Source: Membranipora membranacea
Taxonomy: Eukaryota > Bryozoa > Gymnolaemata > Cheilostomatida > Membraniporidae
NCBI GenBank assembly: GCA_914767715.1
Contig: OU612068.1
Location: 14,508,001 to 14,572,000 of the forward strand
Reading direction: 5' to 3'
Length of the DNA: 64,000 nucleotides
Shown: positions 53,521-64,000 of the stretch, in pieces
Layout of the letters: each line of letters starts with the position of its first letter
How positions within the stretch are numbered: position 1 is the first letter of the stretch
The notes under the pieces: generated by a model
What the model was told of the DNA's origin: nothing
Databases searched by the model: none
What the model saw: the letters and a program-made list of their open reading frames with translations, nothing else
Position numbers and translations under genes: made by a program

Positions 53521-56500
53521 GCATCTGTGGGAAATGAAGATGCTGACTACAAAGCAGAGGTGCAAGCAGCGATTAAAAAGTATACAGCTGTAAGTATCAA
53601 CTTATCCTCAAAATCATCAATGACTTGGTCCTTCAATTAGACAAATTCGTTCACAAATCACTCACTCAGAATGTACTAGTTGACTGAGCGATTTGAAAGC
53701 GAGAGTCTAGCAGGTAATGCTTCCCTCACTGAGCAATTTTGGCTGTTTCTAATTGGAAGAACCCCCTGGGAATCGGCTTCTTGATAATTGTAGATACCAT
53801 TTTACTCGATGTTGAAAAATGATCTGCCTCTTTACAATTACCTTCTTCTTCTTCCTATTTTTCTCACCTTCTTATTGGCTCGGTCATTTACAGGAAGTTG
53901 AAGAAATAAAGGAGGAAGACAAGTTATCTACAGAACTTATGATGGACGGACATCATGTGCAGCAGGTAATTTGATGTATGAAATCTGCTGTGACTTTTTT
54001 TCGACTTCAAAAGAATTGTTGGTTTCATGCACATGTATAGAAGTACGCGGCCCCTTCTAGTCAGGCATGCCACAGTATTTAGTATACCTGGATTCTTCAT
54101 TGTTATTTTCAGTGATCAGCTCATTAAGTACAGCAGAGCGATCGAATAAAAGAAGCCCATTTCTATCTACGGCTTTTCAGTGTAGTATTTCGAAGTTTGG
54201 CTTTACAATACAACGGTCGCTTTCTGGTTTTATAATTACAGCCTTTGAGCTATGTGCTTGCATTATCCTTAAAAACTAACGTATTATATGGGATTGTAAA
54301 TGAATGATTACGTCAAAGCAGCTACTGCTACAGCTTACATATTAGATTAAATAGATTCAGTGTTATGGTAAATTTTGGTAACTTGTGTGACTGGAGATTT
54401 AGCAATTCCAGTAAAATCGATCTTGACCCACTAGACTAAGCAAATCTTTTTCCCGACTCTGCTCTCAAGTTGCTACAAACAACTCATAAATGTGCAGGTA
54501 AAATTTGATGAGGATTTTCTGGAGAGAGAACAGGAAGGATTGACAAGTTCTGCAGTTTCCGGTGAGAATGATGTGGAGGAGGGATCTCAATATGTAGAAG
54601 ATGATATGTTACTTCAGAATGCTATCAACGAACTCGGTGAGATAAATTTCTTGAATAGTAGGATCCTCAATCATGCGGTTTTTTCCACCTGTTGGCTAAG
54701 CTAATTTTTCAGTTTGCATTTTAGTAATGCATTTCAGTATAGCATTTTATTATTTACAAACATTTGGTCTTTCTTTTTAGAGGCAGAAAAGCATACTAAC
54801 AGACTTGGTAATGAAAAGAGGATGCTATTGGAGCAGCTCACCGGGCCAAATGAAGCTGAGAATCAGACGGTATAACCATTAAGTTATTATTGAATTGTTT
54901 TTTTGTCATGAAAAAAACTGTCTCTCAATTATGATTCATTTCTTCTTTAATAAATGTGTGTTCTTTGTAAACCATTTAACTTTCAATGGCCGAACTATGT
55001 AGTTTATTATACTTCATTACCATCACCATCACCACCATCACAATCACGATCACTGAGAAATCGTTGAGAAGCTTCTCAGTCTTGATTTGTAAAGATTGTA
55101 AGCTAAACGTGTCTGGCCACTGTGGGGTTAAAAATGTCCACCGAATTGTAGGTGTACAACGTGGTTGTACCTTCCTGTTTAGACCACAGATCATAACCAA
55201 AGAATGTAGCTGTATGATATTAACCATCATTTGTATGCAATGTTGTGCAGTATTAGGCATAAGACAAAAATACCGTCACAGCCAGCATATAAATATTTTG
55301 TTTGTAAACAGGATGTGCATAGTCGGGTGAAGAGGAAGGTGTATTTAGGAAGCGATATATGGACTGATGGTATCATACCATATGTGTTCAGCAAAACTAA
55401 ACGATTCCGTGAGTTTTTATCATAACCAGGTATTTGTTTACTTGATAATCATTAAAAAGCACAACCAGCATAGCTCATGATAGCTTAACCCAGGCCAGAT
55501 AAAATAGCTTTATGGGTGTGGAAAATGCTAACCTATCCTTATAGTAGTCTTCAAGCTTTCCTTTTTGAGTTAAGCGTCAGATCAAGGAGTTGACCCCTTG
55601 CTCAGATTGTCCCCAGTTCCTTCACATCTAAAGCTAAGTTCAGCGACCAGCAATTAAACATATTTTGGATACTTTTTACATGTTACTATGTTGATGTACC
55701 AATCATTAATCAAATCAGAAAGCAGACAGCTAGGCAGGGGTCAACAAAGAGGGTCAAATCGATCACATCTTTGTCACCAGTCGAGGCGTATTGGTGATAT
55801 GATATAATTCTAAATCATAGATTTTAACTGTATGATAAAAACCATTCTTATACAATGTTGAACATAGTTACCGGTGTAAATACAAAAAATAACGTCACAG
55901 CCATGCAGCACGTGTCTGATTTTTATTTAATTATATTTCTATTTATATTACTCATTTAGTTATTCATATTCATTAAGTTTTCATTCATATCTGTTTTTTT
56001 TTATTTATTTATAGCAAACCAAGCAGAAGTTGAAGGCATAGTAAAAGTGGCAATGGGATTATGGGAGAAGAACACTTGTCTGAAGTTTGTACCATGGACT
56101 GAACAAGTAGCTAAGCAAGTTGGACATGGTGATTATCTGGAGTTTCAGACTCATACAAAGTGCTCGGCTGCTGTGGGGAGATCAAGACCTGCTCAGTTTG
56201 TGGGGTTGTCTTCTCGTGGATGCTCGGTAGGCTTGAAGCATTAGCGCTTTCATTACAGTCTTACCAGAAAGCTTGGGGCTATGTAAGACTATGGAGTATG
56301 GGAATTTTCTTGTCTCCCTGGTCCAAGGTAGTCTAAGGTCTAAGTACCATAAGTAACCATATGATAACATATTTATCCAAACTGACTAACCAAAATTCGG
56401 ATGCATAATTGGAACCAGTCATTAGTTGTGAATTAAGGAACTGGATACACTGGGTGCTGGAGACTGATAAAATCAATGAAAAATGCGACTGCCTATGGAA

Positions 56501-59500
56501 CTTAGTCCCACAATTCCTGCAGTGACATTGACCTGTTGGTGAATAGCAAGGACACTTACCTATCACCTTCACAAGTTTATTATGGCACATCACATTCAAT
56601 TTGTTGTTTTGGCTCTCCAGGTAACAGGAACAGCTCACGAGCTCGGACATTCACTTGGCTTAGCTCATGAGAACTCACGTGATGATCGAGATCAGCATGT
56701 TATCTTCCAATGCTGGAATAAAGCCGACCCGCTCGACTCCAACCAAATCAAGAAAGCCTGGCCTAGTACAATCAATCTGGCTAAGTATGTGATTGGTCAC
56801 TGAATTACTATGGGCTGAGACCTTCATGAAGATGAACACAACCTTTATGAAAAGTGCTAAATTATTAAGTAACAGTATTCAATTCTTTACCAGAAATTTA
56901 AACAATTGAAAATTGAAGACAAGGTGCATAGCTCCCTCTAAGCTTTTTTTCTTACACTTTCGAGCTCATATAGGTTTAAGGCTTAATGATTTACATTGAT
57001 CCCAATTGTAACAGAGCCAGTTTGAAATCGTGATAAAAACCAGTCAGAACCAAATTTTTTTTGATAAATAAAAACCTCCCATAATTCATATCAATTTTAG
57101 ATTCGACTTCACATCTGCTATGTCATATGGTGCCAGTTCAAAGCCTGATTCACCATTGGCTGTAAAAAACCCAGAGCTTCTGTTTCTTGGAAGACTTGGA
57201 ACACTTCCAAACTTTTATGATCATTATACAGTAAGCAAGCTGTACAACTGTTCAGGTGAGCCGGGTTCAAGAGGCAAGATAAGATTCATTACAGCAGATA
57301 AAAATGTATATATATATGGAAAATGACCAAGTGTTAGGAAGCATACTTGATGAAAAAACTGTCCAAAGGTGTTTGGCTAGTTTAAGTGCTCAAACGGTGC
57401 AAGATGCTGGTAGAGGCATTTCATTATCAACCAGTGGTTGATAATGAAATGCCTCTACCAGCATCTTGCACCGTTTGAGCACTTAAACTATTGTTTGGCA
57501 TGAAGTCATCCCTGCAGAACTCATTGAATGCTTTGCTAATACAAAGAGGAGACTAACTGGTTATAGTAACAAGCCTTTCCCAGCAATGATGTTGAACCTT
57601 AACAGATATAATATATCTGTTAAGGTTCAACATAATTGCTGGGAAAGGCTTGTTATTATGTCTCCGTGTGTCAATAGATTAAAGCATTGGCAGGCTAGGT
57701 GTAACATTTTTTGTAACAACTCTGACTGATAGCCCAAATGGTCTTCTACATCAGTAATTAATTCATGACCTCTTTGGATTATTTCTGGCCACAAAAGTGT
57801 TTAGTTCAGGTTACAGGGTCATGACAGTGAGGCAATTTGTCAATTAAATACCATTCAGTCCCTACTGCATGTTTACTCTTTTATCATCAAATGAGGTTCA
57901 CCCATGTCACTGCTACACTACCTTCACAGAAGTACTGATGAATTTGAAAGGGCTACTCCTCTTTATAAGGAATTTTTTCACAAAATCACATACATATTTC
58001 TCAACCTTGATGCTTGGTGATAGGTTTGGTCTTCATGACATGAACCAGTAGATAAGATTGATATACATTTATTTAAAAGGGTTTTGTGACGAGTCGATAT
58101 GTGAAAATGATGGTTATATGCTACAAGATGACCGTGGCAAATGTAGGTGTGAGTGTATCGAGGGGCTGGGCGGACACGGCTGTACAGATATCGACATCAA
58201 GTCAGGTATGTGTAGAAAGTTGAACTGAAATCTCAAATATTCCATTTTTTTAAAATTTATGAACACGATACGAGTGTTCACATTAACACTAATTATCAAA
58301 TTCTTCTGGTAGTGAGATTGATTGATTGACGATCAAGATGTCCTCTCCCCTGCCTGGTAATGGGTTTGGTTTACCATGCCACCGAATCATGCAGTGAATA
58401 CTGTTATGGTTCACAATCAACCACTGCAGCTTTTCAAGACATCAATTTCTCAGTACAGGGAATAGGCATGGTTGATTAAAAAATGTTTGGTTTGAATCAG
58501 TTGGTCATATTACATGCCACATCCTGAAGCATGGGCGGCGAAATATTGGTTGCAATTTCTACGCCAGGTTGTTCTCTGTTTGCTGCCAGATCGAAGCACA
58601 CCTGGGGGCCAACCAAGCCCCAATAGTCGATATACTGCAGGGGGATTCAAACCCACCACCTTCAAGGCTTGTATGCTGAAGGATCGGCGCTCAAACCAAC
58701 TGAGCCACCTCCTACTCCTGCATTGTGGGACCTTAACTTTTTCTTTCTACAGGTTACACATGTGGAGACTTGATACCCCTTGGCTCAGATGGTACACCTG
58801 TTTCTGTCATGTCTGAAGGGTTTCCAGTTCCATACACATCTGGCGGTAAATGTGCCTGGCTTTTCACAGTGAGTCGATCTTCTAAATGTTTCCAACCGTG
58901 CAAACAGTTCTTGACACAATATGGTTCAAAAACAGCTGATCCTGTAGTACGTTTGTTGAGTTGATTTTAACTCAACTCTAGTTTCTGGTTGCAAATATTT
59001 TATCATCTCAACATCATGTAGACGTGTTTCTTTTTATCAAGGCACCAAAAGGTTACGTTGTGAAGATCACTATGAAACAGTTCACTTTGCCGGAGAAAGA
59101 TGGCAGGGAGTGTGCTCATTGGATGGAGATAAGAAATAACATCATTGGCCAGGTTGGCAAAAAGTGAGTTCTACACACATGGTTTTCCGCAGGTCATATT
59201 TATAGATGCCTGGGGTCTGTGGTTTTGGTATATATTAAGTTGTGAGGGTTGAGAAACTCGGCTTGAATCATAAAGTACTGGGAAGTCTTGGTTTGACAGG
59301 TGTTACTGTCAACTCTTGTTATCACACTTTTTTTCATAGGGAGGAGACTTTGGGTATGAAAATACCAAAATACACTCCTGGTTCTACCAACATACTGGCA
59401 ATGGGTTTCACAATTTAATACCTCATCCATTGGGGTACAGTGAAAAACCTCTCATTACAGAAATTATACTGATCTTTGACATGCTTGACCATCAAATTCA

Positions 59501-62500
59501 AGTGTCCTTTCTTGATACCTCAAGCAACGCTTTTGATCAGCCATCAGCTAGCTTTCAATCTTCTTTTGTTAGTTCTATACCTGCACTATTGGTCGCACAC
59601 TTAGTTGATCAACTTATTGATCGCCAGTTCCATCTCTTCAATCATCGTTAAAAAAAATGCAATGCATAGTCACTCACCACATTCTGAAGAATGAGCGGTG
59701 AAATAGTGGGTGCCTTGAGCCACAAGAGCCACCTTCTGCACCTACATGTTCCAGCATATTGAACAATACTATTCTTTCAGATACTGTGGAAACCATTGGA
59801 ATGTAGGTAGTATTGATTCCAGAGGGGACTTCAATAGCAACCAGATGGTGGTACTTTTCGACAAATCCGATGTTTCTGTACCTGGCGGTAATGGTTTCAC
59901 GTTTGAGGCTCAAGCATATAAAGATGCCTGTTTGAATGATCCATGTAAAGGAGCGCCTTGTGCCCTAGCTGATAATGAAGATGGCTACACATGTGACTTC
60001 AGAAGTATGTATTTTGAAGAATCGTATACATAAACGTTCAGCTTTCAATTACCTTTCTCCTACATCGTTTTCTCAGGAATAATTGTACTCAATGTGGTAG
60101 CCGACAGCGGGGTCACAGATGTATTAGCGGTATCTGAACACCAGCATTATATTGTTTAGAAAAATCTTAAAACCTCCTCTCCATTGAAATGTATTTTCAT
60201 ACTGTTCTCAAAAGATAACCGTGGTAACAGGAGTACCAGAGGGGAGGGAGGGTCAGAGGAAATGATATTGTAGTGACCATATCTCATCTATTTCAGGTAG
60301 AGCCTTCCATTGTCACTTCAATGAGGGATGTCTATGTTATTTTCTGCTAAAGGAGGATGTGTTCCCAGTTGACACAAGGGATTGGGAGATGACAGACAGG
60401 GACCCTTATGAAGGAGGATACAGCATGATAGCGAGAGTCTCCAGAATGAAGAAGGATTTGAATGATTTCGCTGTGGTCAGGACGATTCCTATTGGCTGTA
60501 TGTAGACAAACAACTATACGCATTTGAGTACGTGAGAGGATGTTTTTGTTTGGGATGTACCAGATTGCACATATACCACCCTAGATGGTCGTGCATGAAG
60601 TGATAATGCTCACGTGGATGAGATTACCAACCATTTCATAGTTAACCACCAGTATAATAAGAGATTACTAACCAAATTTTTGCGTTTGGAGGTCAATCAT
60701 GGGGATACAAAACCAGTCTATTATGAAATATCTGTAATATCGAGAAATTCGGTAAATCAGATCAACGCAGTCACGGTTCTGTGTAAATATCTAACGAGTA
60801 AACGTTTTACTAAGTTGCTTCCCCCTTCACAAAGGTGACAAAGGTTCACAAAGTATGAGTGTAGGAAGTGTGCTGTGTATTTGTATCCTCTATTCAGTAT
60901 TCATTACAACTGCTAAACAGCATGTACTGATTGGTTTCGTCTCTTATCAAATCTGCCACGTAATCCTAATCAGGCTTAATTTATGTTTTTTTTTCTACAG
61001 TTGATGCCTGTGTCAGCTTTGCCTATAAACTAACAGGGGGAATGTTGCAGGCCAGGCTGTATGATAATGGAGAACCCTCCTGTCGATTGATGTCGACTAC
61101 CACAGTCACTAGAGACTGGGTGGTGAAGACATATAAAGTAATCAGAGATCCTGATCTTTACTCTGAGAACGATGTTATACAGGTAGGGTATGTTTAAATG
61201 TTACCAAGAAGACGTAGTGGTCTGGCAATACTGAATTCAAAAAATTTGATTCAATGACATTTGGAAATTGTATCAATGAAGCGAGGACGAAAAGGCTGTT
61301 TTCATCAAATATAAATAGAAATTCCAGGGAGGCCATGTCAAACTGCTACCTGTATTCATTGATCTGGTCTTGTTGAGAATTCCAGAAAACAATGCATTGT
61401 GGGATATTGCTAAAAAATCTTTTTTTCAGGGTTAGTGTCGAAAAGAAAATCAACAATTTCCCAGGCAAATGACTTCCATTTAGACAAACTGTGCAACAAA
61501 ATTTGTATCCATACTTTATTAAATAAACTGCCTGCATAATACCAGGGCACAGGTATGTCAGGGTGCACCATTTTACTCTTGGATGCATAAATTCACAACT
61601 GCAGCCTTCCATCTAGTCTAAGTGCTCATAAGGCTTCGATGCTGGCTAGTTGCATTACATCACCAACCACCCATTTCCAAGGAAATGAGTGGTTATTTTT
61701 TTTCAGTTTCTGCTTCATTTTGTAAATAATAAGATATATGCCCTATGTATAGAACATGCAGCGGTGAAGTCAGGTAGTCTGTGACCAAGTAGCCACAGAC
61801 CAAAGAGGTGACTGCCCGATTGGAAGGGACCTTAGCTACCCCTCCCATGCACTGAAGCCCAGCACGAGTCACTCATGCCCCCAACCCATCACCGTTAGCT
61901 TGACAATGTAATGCCACTAAGTCACATTGGAGCTGTCTGAGCACTTAGACAACCTTTCATCATGAGATTCCCTCTGACTTCCATTCACTTGCTCACTTAA
62001 TACAAAGCCATCCATCTATTCCAGATTGGGTTCATTGCTCAGCCAGGAGGAAAGAAAGGGGACATATACTTGGATGACATCCACGTCAATCATGTGCCCG
62101 CCAACGGCAAATGTGTTGTGGGTAGGTAACTGTTAACATATTGCATCCATAATGTTAGTACAGATTAGGTTTGGCCCAATTGGTCCAAAATTTAGTTTAA
62201 GTAAAGTCGAATACAAGTAAAATCATTTTGTTATGTTTGAATCTTCCATTGCATTTTCTTTTTTATTTTCTGTGTGATATTGCTAACAACAAGCAACTCA
62301 AATGGTCTGTTTCAGGCCTCGCTAATTCGCTTTTTTATGTATTTGTTTTTGTTCACATCAAAGGCAATCCTAACAGAATCGTTACCTAACTGTTAATATA
62401 TGTCCATAGATGCCTGCTACTCTGATCCTTGTCATGGATATAAGTGTAGAGACTACCGTGGGACAGCTCAGTGTACTTACCCTCACCATGGGATATGGGC

Positions 62501-63906
62501 TTGTGACTTTGAAGTTGGCTCCTCCTGTCCTGGTTTGATTACCGATCACAGACCCGGAGAGTATAAATGGATTCTCACCCTCGGTCCAACACAAACTCTG
62601 GAGACTGGACCGGATGGTGGAGCTGATAAGGGCAGGTAGGACATAATAATAAACACTGCCGGAAAACCTCGTAATAAAGTAACAAGACTTATATGTGAGG
62701 TAATCTAATCAGCGCTGAGACATGAATGAGTTGATGTTAGATAAAAATAACGTTGTATAAATGACTGGAATTATTACAGTGCGCGTAATTCAACCCTGTA
62801 GACTTTTTCTTATCAAGGAAGAGCTGAATTAAAGTGGAACTAGAATGCATTGAGATTTAGATGGGCCAATACTTCTTGTCTGAGTGAGATAAGTTCTGAA
62901 TAATAATCACAGCCTCACAGCTCTAATTGAAGCTTACTGTATTTGCATTAATAAGGAATTTGATCCCGCTTGGCAGTGCTTGCATACACATATGTTGCGT
63001 TTGGTTTGCGTTTGCGTTTGGTTCCCCTAAACATATAATGTACCTCTGTAACTCTTTCTGAGATGTTAAGTTGTCTGCACATACTCACCTGCATTCATGA
63101 GTATATGTGTTGTTTTTTATATACAGATATATGTATATGGAGGCATCAAATATGGGCACTGGAAAAAGAGTGGAGATGAATCTTGAGATACCTTTTCTAG
63201 GAGGTGAGGTCAATGTCACAATTAAGTGAAGATCAGACTATTATAAAGATAAGTAACTTATCAAAGAAACTGTCCCTCTATGATCAGGGGATACAATATT
63301 TCCTGTATTATCCTGATTCAAGTAGCCCAAGTATCTTCAAAAATGATTTGGTGTTCTGTCCTGAGGTTAGTTCTAAAAGTAGATGCAAGTACATGGTAGG
63401 TATGAAATAACTCTTTTAATAATTTTCTAGTGTCCAATCGTGCACAATACTTCACAGTCCAAGATTTCCCTCGCCGGGGGGGGGGGCCGTCGGGCTGGGG
63501 GCAGAACTCTGGGGTGCTCAGACTAAAATTTCCGCAATGAAATGTGTCACATATAAACCAAGGCCAAATCTATAAATCGATAACATCACAATGATACTTG
63601 TGTATGCTTAGAATCTATTTTAGAAATCACATAATAAAAAAACATCGATCCAGCAGTCTATAATCTATAACAAATACCAAGACTAAGGGGAGATCATGAT
63701 TTTTAGCATTTCTAACGAACAAGTATGTATTGCAGTAAGGTGCCTGAGATTCAAGTATAGTATGTATGGCAGAGGGATGGGTACATTGAACATTTATCAT
63801 TACGACCCATCATCGAGTGACAAGGATATTGGACCACCAATATGGACGAGGTCTGGAGACCAAGGTGAAGGATGGCACAACGCAGAAGTCGATACAGCAA
63901 AAGCTG
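53521..63906 (+). CDS. Astacin-family metalloprotease with EGF, CUB and MAM domains (3' end outside)
   Basis: Exons: 53521-53589, 53894-53965, 54498-54636, 54781-54869, 55312-55408, 56015-56226, 56621-56784, 57101-57255, 58080-58205, 58753-58868, 59042-59163, 59781-60004, 60297-60497, 61001-61182, 62025-62121, 62410-62635, 63127-63203, 63736-63906. Phases agree at every junction. Order: acidic pro-region, RVKR furin-like site, astacin domain with HELGHSLGLAHE, EGF, CUB, EGF-like, MAM, EGF-like, second MAM running to the window edge. The product is probably secreted or membrane-bound and cleaves matrix or growth-factor proteins, as meprins and tolloids do. The N-terminal signal peptide exon is not settled and the C-terminus is outside. 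The last donor (gttatg at 63907, or gtaatt at 63913) is uncertain. Confidence 0.9.
53628..53762 (+). repeat. MITE-like element with terminal inverted repeats, copy 2
   Basis: Ends gtccttcaattaga and tctaattggaagaac are imperfect inverted repeats. The interior (actcactcagaatgtact, gagcgatttgaaagcgagag) matches the reverse complement of 43460-43605. It lies in an astacin-gene intron. Confidence 0.75.
55018..55053 (+). repeat. Imperfect (ATCACC)n microsatellite
   Basis: accatcaccatcaccaccat and following cacaatcacgatcac form an imperfect hexamer/trimer tract in an astacin-gene intron. Confidence 0.8.
55336..57255 (+). other. Astacin catalytic domain
   Basis: The domain spans four exons. HELGHSLGLAHE at 56636-56671 gives the three zinc-binding His and the catalytic Glu (HExxHxxGxxHE). 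The Met-turn reads SAMSYG around ATG 57120-57122, with the Tyr ligand kept but Ser in place of the usual His of SxMHY. Cysteines in KNTCLKFVPW, HTKCSAAVG and SRGCS match expected disulfides. All catalytic residues are present, so an active enzyme is expected. Confidence 0.9.
55576..55607. repeat. Palindromic mini-element with 7-bp direct repeats (one mismatch)
   Basis: caaggagttgaccccttg (55583-55600) is flanked by gtcagat (55576-55582) and ctcagat (55601-55607). It closely resembles the palindrome at 36692-36709. Confidence 0.6.
57370..57499. repeat. 113-bp near-loopless palindrome flanked by 8-bp direct repeats
   Basis: Arms 57378-57433 and 57435-57490 are exact reverse complements (56 bp each) around a single G. 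The left arm starts tagtttaagtgctcaaacgg. tgtttggc occurs at 57370-57377 and 57492-57499. This looks like a recent insertion of a foldback element with a target-site duplication; an 8-bp duplication would suit a hAT-type transposase, which is inference. Confidence 0.85.
57567..57655. repeat. 89-bp near-loopless palindrome
   Basis: Arms 57567-57610 and 57612-57655 (44 bp) are reverse complements with one mismatch, starting taacaagcctttcccagcaa. No clear flanking direct repeat was found. Confidence 0.8.
58080..58205 (+). other. EGF-like domain 1
   Basis: A single phase-1/phase-1 exon reads CDESICENDGY, GKCRCECIEGLGG and HGC, with six cysteines in EGF spacing. The symmetric phase lets the domain move as a unit. 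Confidence 0.85.
58514..58720 (-). repeat. tRNA-derived SINE, second copy
   Basis: Same order of blocks as 48271-48483: gcaatttctacgccagg, cacctgggggccaacc, then gggattcaaaccca (B box, minus strand) and caaccaactgagccacctcc (A box, minus strand). It lies in the astacin-gene intron before the CUB domain. Confidence 0.8.
58753..59920 (+). other. CUB domain (three exons)
   Basis: Exon 58753-58868 opens CGDLIPLGSDGT and GFPVPYTSGGKCAWLF, the C...SPGYP-Y...C-W start of CUB. Exon 59042-59163 gives GYVVKITMKQFTLP, ECAHWMEIRNN. Exon 59781-60004 begins KYCGNHWN and ends the domain with MVVLFDKSDVSVPGGNGFTF. CUB domains usually mediate substrate or partner recognition in astacins. Confidence 0.8.
59666..59742 (-). 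repeat. Internally deleted SINE copy
   Basis: cactcaccacattctgaaga and gcggtgaaatagtggg match the SINE tail; gagccaccttctgcacc matches the head end, with the body missing. Confidence 0.6.
60297..62121 (+). other. MAM domain 1 (three exons)
   Basis: The domain opens AFHCHFNEGCLCYFLL with DWEMTDRDP, continues ACVSFAYKLTGGMLQARLYD and DWVVKTYKV, and closes with IGFIAQPGG, DIYLDDIHVNH and GKC. The F-C-F-x(2-4)-C start and IxxDDI end are MAM hallmarks. An EGF-like stretch (ACLNDPCKGAPC) precedes it in exon 59781-60004. MAM domains commonly mediate adhesion or oligomerisation, as in meprins. Confidence 0.85.
61183..62024 (+). other. Astacin-gene intron inside MAM 1, nothing recognised
   Basis: This 842-bp intron contains only short ORFs without motifs, and no repeat family was identified. 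Confidence 0.7.
62410..63906 (+). other. EGF-like stretch and MAM domain 2 (runs off the window)
   Basis: Exon 62410-62635 starts DACYSDPCHGYKCRDY (EGF-like), then IWACDFEVGSSCPGLI opens MAM 2. Exon 63127-63203 continues YMYMEASNMGTGKR, and exon 63736-63906 gives VRCLRFKYSMYGRGMGTLNI and EGWHNAEVDTAKAG. The closing DDI part is not in the window. Confidence 0.8.
63474..63540 (+). repeat. G-rich dispersed repeat, copy 3
   Basis: A G run, ccgtcgggctgggggcagaa, then ctctggggtgctcagacta, parallel to 25425-25490. It lies in the intron before the last exon. Confidence 0.65.
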
Positions 63907-64000
63907 GTTATGTAATTGCATATGATTATTCTGTTTACCTTAGTTTAGTAACTTGAAATGTCCCTCATACCATCACCATCAAAATTGCCTATAGGTTTGT

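Larger units (their letters stand above)
53521..55335 (+). other. Astacin pro-region and activation site
   Basis: Four short acidic exons (EVEEIKEEDKLS, VKFDEDFLEREQEG, ENDVEEGSQYVEDD) precede exon 55312-55408, which reads DVHSRVKR then KVYLG and IWTDGIIPYVF. RVKR at 55324-55335 fits a furin-type cleavage that would release the mature protease. The acidic, Glu-rich pro-region is unusually long for the family. Confidence 0.75.
57256..58079 (+). other. Astacin-gene intron with two large palindromes
   Basis: This 824-bp intron between the catalytic domain and the first EGF contains the palindromes 57378-57490 and 57567-57655, only 76 bp apart. Confidence 0.85.

Overview
This is intron-rich, AT-rich nuclear DNA of an invertebrate animal. 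It carries a Dicer with a PAZ domain, a thrombospondin type-1 repeat (TSR) protein, a Rho-family GTPase and an astacin-CUB-MAM mosaic protease. Introns are GT-AG, and most of those at extracellular domain borders are phase 1. The gene content and slow-evolving Dicer fit a non-bilaterian (sponge or cnidarian grade) or another slow-evolving marine invertebrate, but the sequence alone does not name the species. No bacterial, organellar or viral genes were recognised.

Layout: (1) 2-3817, plus strand: the 3' nine exons of a gene encoding 12 TSRs in the window, with its 5' end outside. (2) 4468-49277, minus strand: a complete Dicer gene of 33 coding exons, about 1,755 codons, meeting gene 1 tail to tail. 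Two introns exceed 10 kb (13856-24336 and 24516-35335) and isolate the 179-bp exon with the RNase IIIa catalytic signature. (3) 16914-18060, plus strand: a two-exon atypical Rho-like GTPase nested antisense inside the first giant intron. (4) 49278 to about 53520: intergenic DNA with a pre-miRNA-like hairpin and a tRNA-derived SINE. (5) 53521 to beyond 63906, plus strand: astacin metalloprotease with EGF, CUB and MAM domains; its first exon is not settled and its 3' end is outside.

The Dicer keeps both RNase III active sites, PAZ, platform, the Dicer-dimerisation (DUF283) domain and the C-terminal dsRBD. Its helicase has lost the Walker A lysine (residues 44-48 read DAGLC where GSGKT is expected) and has DDCH instead of DECH. 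It is therefore predicted not to hydrolyse ATP, as in miRNA-dedicated Dicers such as Drosophila Dcr-1.

The non-coding DNA is rich in foldback structures. Several tiny palindromes are each flanked by exact 7-8 bp direct repeats, as if inserted. There is a 113-bp almost loopless palindrome with 8-bp direct repeats, several pre-miRNA-sized hairpins, a tRNA-derived SINE family, a MITE with terminal inverted repeats and other dispersed repeats. All sequence comparisons were made by eye.
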